Assembly (NCBI RefSeq): GCF_014202975.1 | Contig: NZ_JACHHZ010000007.1 | Location: 223,693 to 287,692, forward strand | Source: Povalibacter uvarum | GTDB lineage: Bacteria; Pseudomonadota; Gammaproteobacteria; Steroidobacterales; Steroidobacteraceae | Direction: 5' to 3' | DNA length: 64,000 nt | In this document: positions 8,716 through 17,346 of the stretch, in pieces | Layout of the letters: the number at the start of each line of letters is the position of its first letter | Position numbering within the stretch: the first letter of the stretch is position 1 | The notes under the pieces: model-generated | What the model saw: the letters and a program-made list of their open reading frames with translations, nothing else | Databases searched by the model: none | Told to the model about the DNA's origin: nothing | Made by a program: the position numbers and the translations under genes

Positions 8716-9429
8716 ATGCAAGGAACTATCTTTCGTGCCGCGCTCGGTGTCTGCATGCTCGCAGCCAGCTTGGGCGCCACTGCTCAGACCGTCGCGGATG
8801 TAGGCGATCCGGATTCCTTCGGACGATCGGTCACGTACCTGGGGCTGGTTCAGACGAAGGCGGTATATCTCGAAGCGGACTGCTCGGTGGTCACGGACCC
8901 AGACGGCCGATGCATTACGCTCCTTCCGGCGCCGGCGACGACGCGATTCGACGAAGCCAATCTGGGAACGATGCGACTGCCCGCTTACGCGACGCGGACG
9001 CACCTGTGCTACCAGCTGAACGCGAACGTGCTGTACAACATGTTCAATCCGAGCTCGACCGCGAGACCGGCTTCGTTCTTCGGTCGCGCAACGATCGAGA
9101 TCGAGAACACGGTGCTCAACAACCCGGCCCTGGTCGATCCCAACACGGGCCTGCCGTACAACGGCAAGATCAGCTTTACATTGTCGGCCAATACCGAAAC
9201 GTTCACCCTTGCCCCGTTCGAACAGAAGTTCAAGAGCGGCTGGGAGAACCGCAACTGCCTGGGCGGACTCATCAGCCGGCGCGGGCTGATTGGAACCTAT
9301 GGGCTCACGTCCGCGCAGGCTGCTGAGTTCTTCCGCCGGCCGATCACGTTGAGATTCGGCGCGACCGGAGGTGGTTACTCGGTCGAGTACGGCCAGTTCT
9401 TCTACGGCATGCGAATCTACGGCGATTGA
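8716..9429 (+). CDS. Exported protein of unknown function
   Basis: A 237-residue protein with a clear signal peptide (RAALGVCMLAASLGATA, cleavage after AQT). The mature part contains four or more cysteines (ADCSVV, GRCITL, HLCYQL, NRNCLGG), which fits disulfides outside the cytoplasm. I recognise no domain. It ends with aromatic/glycine-rich sequence (GGGYSVEYGQFFYGMRIYGD) resembling a beta-strand rich fold. Start supported by GGAGAGG upstream. It stands alone between the glycosyltransferase and a convergent WYL regulator. Confidence 0.7.
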   Translation: MQGTIFRAALGVCMLAASLGATAQTVADVGDPDSFGRSVTYLGLVQTKAVYLEADCSVVTDPDGRCITLLPAPATTRFDEANLGTMRLPAYATRTHLCYQLNANVLYNMFNPSSTARPASFFGRATIEIENTVLNNPALVDPNTGLPYNGKISFTLSANTETFTLAPFEQKFKSGWENRNCLGGLISRRGLIGTYGLTSAQAAEFFRRPITLRFGATGGGYSVEYGQFFYGMRIYGD

Positions 9430-9443
9430 CGGAATGCGAGGCG

Positions 9444-9469
9444 GAGGTACGGCCCGAGTGCCGTGCCTC
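9444..9469. terminator. Hairpin between convergent genes
   Basis: GAGGTACGGC and GCCGTGCCTC form a 10-bp stem with one G-U pair and a 6-nt loop. It lies between the exported protein and the convergent WYL regulator. Confidence 0.5.
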
Positions 9470-9480
9470 TGTCTCGATAC

Positions 9481-10482
9481 TCAACGCTTCCGGCTTCTCG
9501 TCGTCTGTTTTGGGTTCTTTGCGTAGAGCGTCGACAGATTCGCGATCGATTGCGACAGCGCCTCGCGCAACGAGTCCGGAGCGACCAGCTCTGCATCCAC
9601 GCCCAGCGACAGGATGTCGCACACAGCGTTCTCCGGGCCTTCGAGCGGAATCTGCACGGACGTCCAGCCTTTCTCGTCCGGCGGCGAACGCGTTCTCTCC
9701 GCGGCCTGCTTGACCGCGACGCTCAGCTTCCCCAGCAACTGGAAACCGCGCTCCGACACTCTCACCGTCGCGGTAACCCGGTGCAGGCGCGCATTGAACT
9801 GCTCGACTGAATCCGACCAGTACGCGGGCAGGTCGAAATTTTTCGGGCGAGCGAAAGGAGTGTTCGTCGGCTCCAGCGACCGGATCGACGAAACGAGATA
9901 CGTGGCAGGCGATGCTTTGGAGCCCAGCGCGATCAGGTACCAGACGCCCGCCTTCAGAACGAGGCCGAGCGGTGCGAGGTCCTGGACGCTTTCCCTGGTC
10001 CAGCTCTTGTATCGGACGACGACGCGGCGTTCGCTCCATACTGCATCCGCAAGCGCCGGCAGCGTCTGCGGTCTCTCGATGGGCTTGAACCAGCCCGCGG
10101 TGTCCAGATGGAATCGCGTTGCGACGGTGTCCGCACTGCGACGGCGTTCCGAGGGCAGCGCTGCGTCGATCTTTCTTCGCGCGGCCGACATCGCATCGCC
10201 CAACCCGAGATCCGCAGCTGCTTTCGGTAGTCCGAGCAGGAAGAGCGAGCTCGCTTCCTCCACTGTCAGGCCCGTCAGCTGCGTCTTGTACCCGTCCAGC
10301 AGTTGAAAGCCTCCGGCCGAGCCGCGGTCCGCAAAGACGGGCACGCCTGCGGCGCTGAGCTGATTGATATCGCGATAGATGGTCCGGACGGAGACTTCGA
10401 GCTCCTGCGCCAGGACGGTCGCGTTGATCCGCCCCTTGGCTTGCAGCAGCAACAGAATGGACAGCAGTCGGCCCGCGCTCAT
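9481..10482 (-). CDS. YafY-type HTH/WYL-domain transcription regulator
   Basis: About 333 residues. The N-terminal DeoR-like winged helix is clear (INATVLAQELEVSVRTIYRD, then INQLSAAGVPVFADRGSAGG). The middle is the WYL domain (RVVVRYKSWTR ... LGLVLKAGVWYLIAL), a fold that in relatives binds nucleic acid or small ligands. A WCX-like C terminus follows. Start at 10482 matches the usual family start; an ATG at 10503 is also in frame. A 19-bp palindrome lies immediately upstream, shared with the divergent Tat-exported gene. Confidence 0.87.
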   Translation of the reverse strand: MSAGRLLSILLLLQAKGRINATVLAQELEVSVRTIYRDINQLSAAGVPVFADRGSAGGFQLLDGYKTQLTGLTVEEASSLFLLGLPKAAADLGLGDAMSAARRKIDAALPSERRRSADTVATRFHLDTAGWFKPIERPQTLPALADAVWSERRVVVRYKSWTRESVQDLAPLGLVLKAGVWYLIALGSKASPATYLVSSIRSLEPTNTPFARPKNFDLPAYWSDSVEQFNARLHRVTATVRVSERGFQLLGKLSVAVKQAAERTRSPPDEKGWTSVQIPLEGPENAVCDILSLGVDAELVAPDSLREALSQSIANLSTLYAKNPKQTTRSRKR

Positions 10483-10503
10483 CTCGATAGTTTCCCGTAC
10501 CAT

Positions 10504-10522
10504 CCTGACACGCGTTGTCAGG
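10504..10522. promoter_or_regulatory. Candidate operator palindrome between divergent genes
   Basis: CCTGACA and TGTCAGG are perfect 7-bp arms around CGCGT. The site is in the 85-bp gap between the WYL regulator and the Tat-exported protein. A TATAGT hexamer reading toward the regulator lies at 10536-10531, which would place this palindrome near its transcription start. Autoregulation by the WYL protein is inferred from position. Confidence 0.5.
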
Positions 10523-10567
10523 TATGCCCGACTATAACGATCTCCGTGACCACCAACGGAGATTTTC

Positions 10568-11167
10568 ATGACTCACCGTCTCGTCGATCCCAGCCGTCGC
10601 GATCTGCTGGCAGCCGCACTGGGCGCTTCCGGAGCGATGCTGCTGTCGCCCGCGATTCAGGCCGCTGCCTCGGTCTCGGAAAAACCCGATCCCGTGTTCG
10701 CAGCGCATGCGAATGATTGGAGCTGGCTCGTGGGGAGTTGGTCGGTGCGCCACAGCCGCCTCAAGGATCGACTCGCTGGCAGCACCGAATGGGAGGAGTT
10801 CACCGGTACGTGCATCAACTGGGCGTTGATGGGAGGCCGCGGCAACGTGGACGACAACATCCTGGACTTTCCTTCCGGCCGTTATCGCGGTGTCGGCGTT
10901 CGCGCGTTCGACGTCGAGACCCGTCAATGGTCGATCTGGTGGATCGATTCGCGACGTCCCGGAATCGAGCCGCCGGTACGCGGTGGATTCGCCGATGGTG
11001 TAGGAACATTCATCGGCGACGACACGTGGAAGGGCAAGCCTGTGAAGGTGCGTTTCCGCTGGTCGAAGATCACACCGGCTTCAGCGCATTGGGATCAGGC
11101 GTCTTCGGGCGATGGCGGCGAGACGTGGGAGACGAACTGGCACATGGATTTCACGCGCACTGCGTGA
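10568..11167 (+). CDS. Tat-exported protein of unknown function (DUF1579-like)
   Basis: A 199-residue protein whose N terminus has a twin-arginine signal ([20 protein letters not shown]). The mature part begins with an HANDWSWLVGSWSVRHSRLK segment and continues through WEEFTGTCINWALMGG and RWSKITPASAHWDQ. This tryptophan-rich beta pattern resembles DUF1579-type lipocalin-like proteins. Export in folded form by Tat suggests a cofactor or tight folding, but no cofactor motif is seen. GGAGA lies 5 nt before the ATG. It faces the WYL regulator across the palindrome at 10504-10522. Confidence 0.75.
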   Translation: MTHRLVDPSRRDLLAAALGASGAMLLSPAIQAAASVSEKPDPVFAAHANDWSWLVGSWSVRHSRLKDRLAGSTEWEEFTGTCINWALMGGRGNVDDNILDFPSGRYRGVGVRAFDVETRQWSIWWIDSRRPGIEPPVRGGFADGVGTFIGDDTWKGKPVKVRFRWSKITPASAHWDQASSGDGGETWETNWHMDFTRTA

Positions 11168-11190
11168 CCGGATCTGTGCGGGTTCCGACT

Positions 11191-11215
11191 GTGGGTCCGA
11201 CTTCAGTCGGACGTC
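11191..11215. repeat. GTGGGTCCGGCT-family dispersed palindrome (diverged copy), also terminator-like
   Basis: GTCCGACT and AGTCGGAC form an 8-bp stem around TC, preceded by GTGG. It lies at a convergent gene junction and overlaps the stop codon of the next leftward gene. Other copies lie near 13.1, 20.0, 46.2 and 63.9 kb. Confidence 0.65.
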
Positions 11216-11813
11216 AGCGCGGCAGCGCCTTCGTCAGTTCGACGAGCTGTGCACGTCCGTCGTTCGTCAGCATGTACTGCGTGACCTGGTCGCCGAACGT
11301 GAGCTGGGCGCTCAACTGACCGGCGCTCCCGATCTTCGCGAGCGTCGCAGTGCCCATCGGGAAGTACCACCACTGCGAGGTGCTGGAGAACGACGGGCCC
11401 AGCGGTTGCGACATGCCCAGCCTTTTCACATCGAGCTCCGGATTGCGCAGCTCGATGGATTCGCTGTCGACCTTCAGGATCAACTCCGGCGAGGCGCCCG
11501 TCAGTTCCTTCGGCACCAGCCACTTGAGCACGGCGAGGTATTGCACGTGAGTGCCCATGCGATTCACGTCCACACCGTGCAGCTCGATCAGGTCCAGTTC
11601 CTGTTCCTTGTGCTTGGGCGAGTTCCGGTCGCGCCGCCATCGATCGGGTCCGCGCGACGCGGCGTTGACGAGATCGATCGACGTTGCCACCGTCGTGACG
11701 GTGACGGCCGTTTGTTCATCGAGGTACTGGCGCGGTGCGGTCGGCGGGGCGGTAGTAGCGCAGCCACCGAGGACAGCGAGCGAAAAGAGTGCAACCAGCT
11801 TGCGCATCGACAT
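11214..11813 (-). CDS. Lipoprotein of unknown function
   Basis: A protein of about 199 residues with a lipoprotein signal (MRKLVALFSLAVLGGC, lipobox LGGC). The mature part has alternating polar and hydrophobic segments and no domain that I recognise. The phrase HGVDVNRMGTHVQYLAVLKW is followed by an all-beta pattern near the C terminus. Two starts are two codons apart (11813 and 11807); the outer has a weak GAGAGA upstream. It ends inside a dispersed repeat that may also act as terminator. Confidence 0.7.
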   Translation of the reverse strand: MSMRKLVALFSLAVLGGCATTAPPTAPRQYLDEQTAVTVTTVATSIDLVNAASRGPDRWRRDRNSPKHKEQELDLIELHGVDVNRMGTHVQYLAVLKWLVPKELTGASPELILKVDSESIELRNPELDVKRLGMSQPLGPSFSSTSQWWYFPMGTATLAKIGSAGQLSAQLTFGDQVTQYMLTNDGRAQLVELTKALPR

Positions 11814-11911
11814 CGGGGTCTCTCGTGATCGGGCATCGCGCTTCGACATGCCGATGATGTTCGGCTGCCGCGCCGTCCGCGGTCAACTTCCGGAGGTCGA
11901 AGCGGCTTTTT

Positions 11912-12964
11912 TTAGGGGGATTTCCCTGATCGGACCGGGTAGCCCGCTTCGCGCCAGGCCTTCATTCCACCGTCGAGCGCAGCCGCGCGCTGAAAACCCA
12001 TCTCGCGCAGCGTTGCGGCCGCGAGCGTGGAGATCCGGCCGAACTCGCAGCAGGCAACGATGCGGCGCGTCGGGTCGGGCAGGTCCTGGTTGACGCGCAG
12101 CTCGAGCTGGCCGCGAGGCAGATGCTTTGCGCCGGGCACGTGAGCTTCCTCGTAGGCTTCGCGCTCGCGTACATCGAGAATGACGAGCTCGTCAGAACCG
12201 GCTTCGACACGCGACTTCAATTCCGCCAGCGACATGAATGGCACGGTGGCTGCGGCGCGCGCGAGCATCTGTGCGACGGTCTTGCCGCCGCTCATGTTCG
12301 TTCGCAATGCTTCGGTGATGTGCGTGGGCATGTTCAGGTTGAGATTGTTCATCATCGCGATGAACCCGGCGCGATCGCGCACCTGAAGGCGTGGGTTGTT
12401 CGCGGCTTCATCGCCGATCGTCGAGTGCGTGCGATTCTTGTATTCATGCGCCGGGTAGACCTGCAGCGCCGGATCGAGTCGCAGCACGCGCTCGAACAGA
12501 CTGTCGTACAGCGCATCCGGATCGCCGGTCGGCAGATCGGTGCGGCCGGTGCCGCCCATGAGCAGCGTATCTCCCGTGAAGACGCGATCTTCGACCACGA
12601 GGCACATCGAATCACGCGTATGCCCGGGCGTGTGGAGCACTTGCAGGCGCAACTTGCCGACGATGAGCATCTCGCCGTCGTCCACTCGCAGATTGACGAA
12701 TGGCGCGGAACTCAGGCGATACATCGCAACGGGAATCTGCAGGCGCTGCGCCAGCTCCTGCGTGGCGGAGAAGTGGTCGGCATGCGTGTGCGTATCGACC
12801 AGATATCTGATGCGCAGGCCGTCGCGCGCCGCTGTCGCGAGGTAGCGATCGATGAGGCCGATCTCGGGGTCGATCAGCACGGCGGCGCAGCTGTCGGCGC
12901 AACCGAGAAGGTACGATCGGCAGCCTCCCGCGCTGAAAGATTCAAAGATCACGTGGGGCTCCAT
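11912..12964 (-). CDS. Metallo-beta-lactamase fold hydrolase fused to rhodanese domain (persulfide dioxygenase-like)
   Basis: About 350 residues. The N-terminal MBL domain has the metal motif THTHADHF, a second His in HTPGHTRDS, Asp in FTGDTLLMGGTGRTD and a third His in YPAHEY, the pattern of ETHE1/BlcH-type enzymes. A rhodanese domain occupies the last 100 residues, with a Cys in ACCEFGRIS at the expected active loop. Fusions of this kind oxidise glutathione persulfide to sulfite and move sulfane sulfur. A GTG start 18 bp upstream (12982) is possible; neither start has a good ribosome binding site. Confidence 0.85.
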   Translation of the reverse strand: MEPHVIFESFSAGGCRSYLLGCADSCAAVLIDPEIGLIDRYLATAARDGLRIRYLVDTHTHADHFSATQELAQRLQIPVAMYRLSSAPFVNLRVDDGEMLIVGKLRLQVLHTPGHTRDSMCLVVEDRVFTGDTLLMGGTGRTDLPTGDPDALYDSLFERVLRLDPALQVYPAHEYKNRTHSTIGDEAANNPRLQVRDRAGFIAMMNNLNLNMPTHITEALRTNMSGGKTVAQMLARAAATVPFMSLAELKSRVEAGSDELVILDVREREAYEEAHVPGAKHLPRGQLELRVNQDLPDPTRRIVACCEFGRISTLAAATLREMGFQRAAALDGGMKAWREAGYPVRSGKSP

Positions 12965-13090
12965 CGCCGCCAGAGGCGGCACTGGGCGAGGTGAGCGATG
13001 CGGCGAGTATAACGCCGGCTCGAGGAGCCGGGTCAGCCCGCGCCTCGCGCGGGCTCGACGTCAGGCCGTAGGCCCGGATCGCTTACGCGA

Positions 13091-13116
13091 TGACGTCCGG
13101 CTAAAGCCGGACCCAC
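13091..13116. repeat. GTGGGTCCGGCT-family dispersed palindrome
   Basis: GTCCGGCT and AGCCGGAC are paired around AA, followed by CCAC. The copy lies in the gap between divergent MBL-rhodanese and arginase-family genes, so here it is not in a terminator position. Confidence 0.7.
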
Positions 13117-13182
13117 AGTCTGCGGCGCCATTCATCAGACAGTCTGCTACCTTCCACGTCTATCGAATGCGAGATTCGCCCC

Positions 13183-13992
13183 ATGACTCGAGTATCACTG
13201 CTTGGCATTCCCAATGATGAGAACTCCTCCTTTCTTCGAGGTCCGGCAGAGGCGCCGCCGCTGATTCGCCGTGAGCTCTTCTGCGATGCGTACAGCATGT
13301 GGAGCGAGACCGGCATCGATCTGGGAGCGGAGGGCAGGCTGCAGGATCGGGGCGACCTGAAATTCGAGCCCGGGCAGGATCCCTGGGAGGCCATCGAACA
13401 GGGAGTCGCTCGCGTGCTGGCGACGGGCGATTCGCTCATCAGTCTGGGCGGCGATCATGCGATCACTCATCCGATCCTGCGCGCGGTGCGCCAGCGACAT
13501 CCGAAGCTCGCGATCCTGCACATCGATGCGCACGCCGACATCTACGATGCCTATGAGGGCAATCGGCGTTCGCACGCATCGCCCTTTGCGCGGATCATGG
13601 AGGAGGGGCTGGCGGACCGTCTCGTGCAGGTCGGACTGCGGACGATCAACGATCACCATCGCGATCAGTTCAAGCGCTTCAGCGTGGAAGTGATCGAAGC
13701 CGCGAAGTTCAGCGACGACCTGCGGCTGGAGTTCTCGACGCCGGTCTACATCTCGCTCGATCTCGATGGTCTGGATCCGGCGCACGCGCCGGGTGTCTCG
13801 CATCGGGAGCCGGGAGGTCTATCCGTGCGACAGGTGTTGAACCTCATTCATCGCATCGATCAGCCGATCGTCGCCGCGGACATCGTGGAGTACAACCCAC
13901 GCTGCGACTTCATGACCATGACCGCGACCGTCGCCGCGAAGCTGGCGAAGGAGATCGCGGGAGCGATGTTGAGAAACGGTCGGGGATGTTGA
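13183..13992 (+). CDS. Arginase/agmatinase family ureohydrolase
   Basis: A 269-residue protein with all metal-binding motifs of the family: GGDHA (His 92), HIDAHADI (Asp 115, His 117, Asp 119) and SLDLDGLDP. These bind the binuclear manganese centre that hydrolyses guanidino groups of arginine, agmatine or related substrates. The N terminus (LLGIPNDENSSFLRGPAEAP) is like that of other bacterial agmatinase-type proteins, but substrate cannot be read from the sequence. The C terminus lies on a 20-bp tandem duplication (gatgttgagaaacggtcggg repeated with changes), and the second copy supplies the stop. Confidence 0.88.
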   Translation: MTRVSLLGIPNDENSSFLRGPAEAPPLIRRELFCDAYSMWSETGIDLGAEGRLQDRGDLKFEPGQDPWEAIEQGVARVLATGDSLISLGGDHAITHPILRAVRQRHPKLAILHIDAHADIYDAYEGNRRSHASPFARIMEEGLADRLVQVGLRTINDHHRDQFKRFSVEVIEAAKFSDDLRLEFSTPVYISLDLDGLDPAHAPGVSHREPGGLSVRQVLNLIHRIDQPIVAADIVEYNPRCDFMTMTATVAAKLAKEIAGAMLRNGRGC

Positions 13993-14013
13993 GTAACGGT
14001 CAGAACTGGCGCG

Positions 14014-14700
14014 TCATCCGCAGCTGGTGCGCAGCGCCGGCCGTGTGAGGTGGGTTCGTCGCCGCTGAGCCAGCGCGAACAGCAGGAGGCCGGCTCCGAG
14101 CAACGCTGCCCCGGCGGGCTCCGGCACTTCGACACCCTCTCGTCGCAGCGAGGTGATGTCGAACATGCCGTTCAGGCCCGTCGTTGCCTGATCGAAATCC
14201 CAGTTCGTACCCCAGAACGAACCGAGGCCATAACCGAAGCGGCCTGGATCGATCGCCGAATCGGACGGCCCCGTGCGGGCGTTCAGGAGGTCGAGGCCGA
14301 ACAGTTCGAGCGTCGTCGTACGCGTTTCGAGGCTGTCGGGCAGCATGTATTCGTAGTATTCGAAGAAGTTGATCGAATCCAGCGCGGCGCTGTCATCGCG
14401 ATAGATCGATTGCGCGCCTTCGATTCCGGCGTAGCCAGCATCGAAGAGGAAACCATCGCCGCTGATCGATATGCGCAGCAGGCCCGTGAGGTCGCTGACG
14501 TTCTGTCGATCCGTGTCGTATGAGAACGTTCCCGTGATGGATCGCGTGCTCAGCGACTCGAGTGTGCGTTGAGTCGAGCCGTCATCGGCATTGAACGCCG
14601 TGAGCAATCCTGTGAACGAATAGGAGATCGGCACAGCGAGGGCGAGAAGCGGAAAGGAAAGAGCGATGGTCGCCGCGACGATTCGAGCCCAGATACACAT
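14014..14700 (-). CDS. PEP-CTERM sorting-signal exported protein
   Basis: A 228-residue protein with an N-terminal signal peptide (ARIVAATIALSFPLLALA) and a C-terminal VPEP motif followed by a hydrophobic helix (AGAALLGAGLLLFALA) and QRRR. These are the hallmarks of proteins handled by the exosortase/EpsH system. The body is a beta-rich, low-lysine domain common among PEP-CTERM proteins of unknown role. After the basic cluster there is an unusual 13-residue tail ending in CG. GGAGG lies 4 nt upstream of the ATG. No exosortase gene is in the window. Confidence 0.82.
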   Translation of the reverse strand: MCIWARIVAATIALSFPLLALAVPISYSFTGLLTAFNADDGSTQRTLESLSTRSITGTFSYDTDRQNVSDLTGLLRISISGDGFLFDAGYAGIEGAQSIYRDDSAALDSINFFEYYEYMLPDSLETRTTTLELFGLDLLNARTGPSDSAIDPGRFGYGLGSFWGTNWDFDQATTGLNGMFDITSLRREGVEVPEPAGAALLGAGLLLFALAQRRRTHLTRPALRTSCG

Positions 14701-15021
14701 ACAGCCTCCGTGCGAGCACGTGCAGGATAGACGGGAGGGTTCGACAGTGCTTTACGCCGATCCGGGCGGCCATCCGGTTCGGTACGTAAGCAGTTGACCG
14801 ATAACAAGGGGATTCGCGCGTCCATCGTTCACGGGCGGAGTGCGCCTTGAGCAAGATCCTGAATTCGCGTTGCGGGTGGGCTTTCCGCGCGAGATACCCA
14901 CAGCGAGTTCCCTGCCCGGATAATCGTCAACGACGACAAGGGGCTGATCGAGCACTCGAATCCAGCCCTCTTTCCAAGATGACGGAAGAGGTGGCGCTGT
15001 CCGACGCTGATTGCGTCGGGC
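14701..15021. other. 321-bp gap with no recognisable gene
   Basis: Between the PEP-CTERM gene start and the DUF808 gene end I see no convincing coding frame, tRNA or repeat. It must hold the promoter of the leftward PEP-CTERM gene and the 3' end signals of the DUF808 gene. I could not pick out a clear terminator. Confidence 0.5.
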
Positions 15022-15966
15022 TCAGTGCTTGCGCTTCGGCACGAAATGCACGATCGCGACGATGATGCCGCCGATGATGAGACCGACGATGGAAGCGCCA
15101 CCTGCGAACGCCAGCCATTCGGTGACGGGGCCGAAACCGGGAACCTGTCCCGCGAGCTTCGAAAGGTCATGGACGATATGCGGCACCGTGTTCAGGTGAA
15201 AGTGCTCGAGCCCATGCACGATGATGCCGCCGCCGACCCAGAGCATGGCCGCGGTGCCGACGAAGGCCAGTCCTTTGAGCAGATGGGGCATCGATTTGAC
15301 CAGGCCCCGACCGAACGCTTTGGCGGCGGCCGACTGCCGGGCGGCGAGATGCACGCCGATGTCGTCCATCTTTACGATCAATCCGACGACGCCATAGACG
15401 GCGATGGTCAGCGCGAGGCTGACGACGACCAGGGCGCCAGCCTGGATTGCGAACGGGCGGTCAGCGACGGTCGCGAGCGCAATCGCCATGATCTCGCCTG
15501 ACAGAATGAAGTCAGTGCGGATCGCGCCGGACACCTTCTGCGCTTCCAGTTGTGCCGAGCTCAACGCGAGTTCCGTCACCTTCGGCGACGCATCGACCTT
15601 GCCGGTCGTCTTGGCGACCGCCTCGATGATTTTCTCGGTGGCTTCGAAGCAGAGGTAGGCGCCGCCGATCATGAGGATTGGCGTGACGGCCCAGGGTGCG
15701 AAGGCGCTCAGCAGCAGCGCACCCGGCAACAGGAAGAAAAACTTGTTGCGCAGTGACCCAAGGGCGATCTTCCAGACGATCGGCAATTCGCGTTCGGGCG
15801 TGAAGCCCATCGCGTAGCCGGGGGTCACGGCGGCGTCGTCGACGACGACACCGATCGCTTTCGACCCGGCTTTCCCAGCCGCGGCGGTTACGTCATCCAG
15901 GGATGCGGCTGCCAGTTTGGCGATCGCCGCGACGTCATCGAGCAGTGCTGCAAGTCCTGAAGCCAT
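15022..15966 (-). CDS. DUF808 (YedI-like) inner-membrane protein
   Basis: A 314-residue membrane protein beginning MASGLAALLDDVAAIAKLAA, the diagnostic N terminus of the DUF808/YedI family. Several transmembrane helices follow (LLPGALLLSAFAPWAVTPIL; AIQAGALVVVSLALTIAVYG; IVGLIIGGIIVAIVHFV). The C terminus is basic. Function of the family is unknown. ATG at 15966 is chosen over a TTG two codons earlier because it matches the family start. The RibD-like gene ends 39 bp upstream in the same direction, so cotranscription is possible. Confidence 0.88.
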   Translation of the reverse strand: MASGLAALLDDVAAIAKLAAASLDDVTAAAGKAGSKAIGVVVDDAAVTPGYAMGFTPERELPIVWKIALGSLRNKFFFLLPGALLLSAFAPWAVTPILMIGGAYLCFEATEKIIEAVAKTTGKVDASPKVTELALSSAQLEAQKVSGAIRTDFILSGEIMAIALATVADRPFAIQAGALVVVSLALTIAVYGVVGLIVKMDDIGVHLAARQSAAAKAFGRGLVKSMPHLLKGLAFVGTAAMLWVGGGIIVHGLEHFHLNTVPHIVHDLSKLAGQVPGFGPVTEWLAFAGGASIVGLIIGGIIVAIVHFVPKRKH

Positions 15967-16005
15967 TCGCAAGCGTGACGTGGCCGTGCGAGCAAGGCAA
16001 GAGGG

Positions 16006-16569
16006 CTAGCCTTCGCAGCCATAGGTCGCGATCACCACGCCGTTCCTCGTCGTCTTCGAATCGACCAGTTGCAGGTTCTTTGGCGATCTGCCTGCGCGGA
16101 ACAGGCGGGCGCCCGTCCCGGCAATCACGGGATAGATTTCGAGTCGCAACTCATCGAGCACGCCAGCGTGCAGCAGCGATTCGACCAGCGTTCCGCTGCC
16201 GTGGATGCCGATGTTCCTGCCGGGCTGTTGTTTCATTTTTGTGAGTGCGGATACGACGTCGTCTCCGAGCAGCGTGACGCTGCCACGACCGGCCGGCCAG
16301 GACATGTTCCCGAGTGTGCGCGAGGCCACGTACTTTGCAACGTTGTTGATGTGATCAGCGAAGGGCTGGACCTCTGAAGTGGGCCAGTACCCGGCCCACT
16401 CCTCGTACGTGACGCGTCCGAGCACCATCGCATCTTCCTCCGCGACCTTGCCGAAGAAGTCCGCCAGCACTTCATCCGTATCGCGCAGCCGGACGATGGA
16501 GTCGGCAACGGCGTCGAACTGGACGACGCCATCGAGCGTCATGATCAGGTGCGAAACGAGCTTTCTCAT
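16006..16569 (-). CDS. RibD C-terminal/dihydrofolate-reductase-fold reductase
   Basis: A 187-residue protein that begins MRKLVSHLIMTLDGVVQ and continues with MVLGRVTYEEWAGYWP, SWPAGRGSVTLL and a GIHGSGTLVESLLHAGVLDE motif. This layout is that of stand-alone RibD C-terminal domain proteins such as YyaP/YwjB, presumed NAD(P)H-dependent reductases of unknown substrate. It is not a riboflavin-operon member here. It precedes the DUF808 gene in the same direction. Confidence 0.87.
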   Translation of the reverse strand: MRKLVSHLIMTLDGVVQFDAVADSIVRLRDTDEVLADFFGKVAEEDAMVLGRVTYEEWAGYWPTSEVQPFADHINNVAKYVASRTLGNMSWPAGRGSVTLLGDDVVSALTKMKQQPGRNIGIHGSGTLVESLLHAGVLDELRLEIYPVIAGTGARLFRAGRSPKNLQLVDSKTTRNGVVIATYGCEG

Positions 16570-16735
16570 GTCGGTGAGCCCTGGAGCGGGTGGGGAACAG
16601 CTTCTGCCTCAGTATGAAGTAGACGAACCAGGTACCGCCGGATCGACACCGGCCAAATATTTCTGTTTGGGTAAGGCACAATCGGCCGGCCCGTATGCCA
16701 ACAGAAATTGCACCGTCAACGGCTCGAGGTCGTTC

Positions 16736-17140
16736 ATGAAAACATCGATCGCACGACTCCTGACCTGCCTGGTCGGGACAGCTGTCTCGCCATCAGTCGC
16801 AGCAGACCCGCTGGACACTGCGCTGGATGCCTACGTGGAAGGACTTCGCAAGGGAGATCTCAACATCCTGCAGGGGCTATTCCTTGGCGAGGGACAGTTC
16901 TGCATGAATCGGCAGGAGGGCATTCGTTGCTCGTCATTCGCAGCGGTGCTTCCGTCATGGATCGAGAAACCGGATGCGCAAGCGGCCGGCAGAGTACGGT
17001 CGCGGGAAGTCATCGGTTCGATGGCCAGAGTGACCTACCAGCTCGACTTCAACGGCACGTCGTACCTGGATCATCTGCTCCTGTACGAGAGCGCCGGCCG
17101 GTGGCGGGTGGTCGCCAAGACGACCTGGGTCGAAAAATAG
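16736..17140 (+). CDS. Small exported NTF2-like protein
   Basis: A 134-residue protein with a signal peptide (IARLLTCLVGTAVSPSVAA) followed by LDTALDAYVEGLRKGDLN, the first helices of an NTF2/SnoaL-like fold, and a C-terminal strand pair (YLDHLLLYESAGRWRVVAKT). The mature part has two cysteines (QFCMN, IRCSS) that could form a disulfide. GAGG lies 6 nt upstream of the ATG. The frame stays open far upstream but without coding character. The C-terminal domain of the exported dehydrogenase at 27561 shows the same NTF2-like pattern. Confidence 0.75.
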   Translation: MKTSIARLLTCLVGTAVSPSVAADPLDTALDAYVEGLRKGDLNILQGLFLGEGQFCMNRQEGIRCSSFAAVLPSWIEKPDAQAAGRVRSREVIGSMARVTYQLDFNGTSYLDHLLLYESAGRWRVVAKTTWVEK

Positions 17141-17346
17141 CCTTCCTGCCGCGACCCCGCCCGACTCTGCGTATGACATTCCCTTAGCGATCCATCCGCC
17201 CAACCCTGCCTGTGGTCGATGTGCGAGCGGCTTCGCGTCGGCACTCCAGCCGCGCAAGCACACTCTGTGCTGATTTTCAGGATCACCAGAGCCCTGTCGT
17301 GTTTCGTTCGCTTACTTTCTTTCCGCTGCCTTACCTGCTTGCGTCC

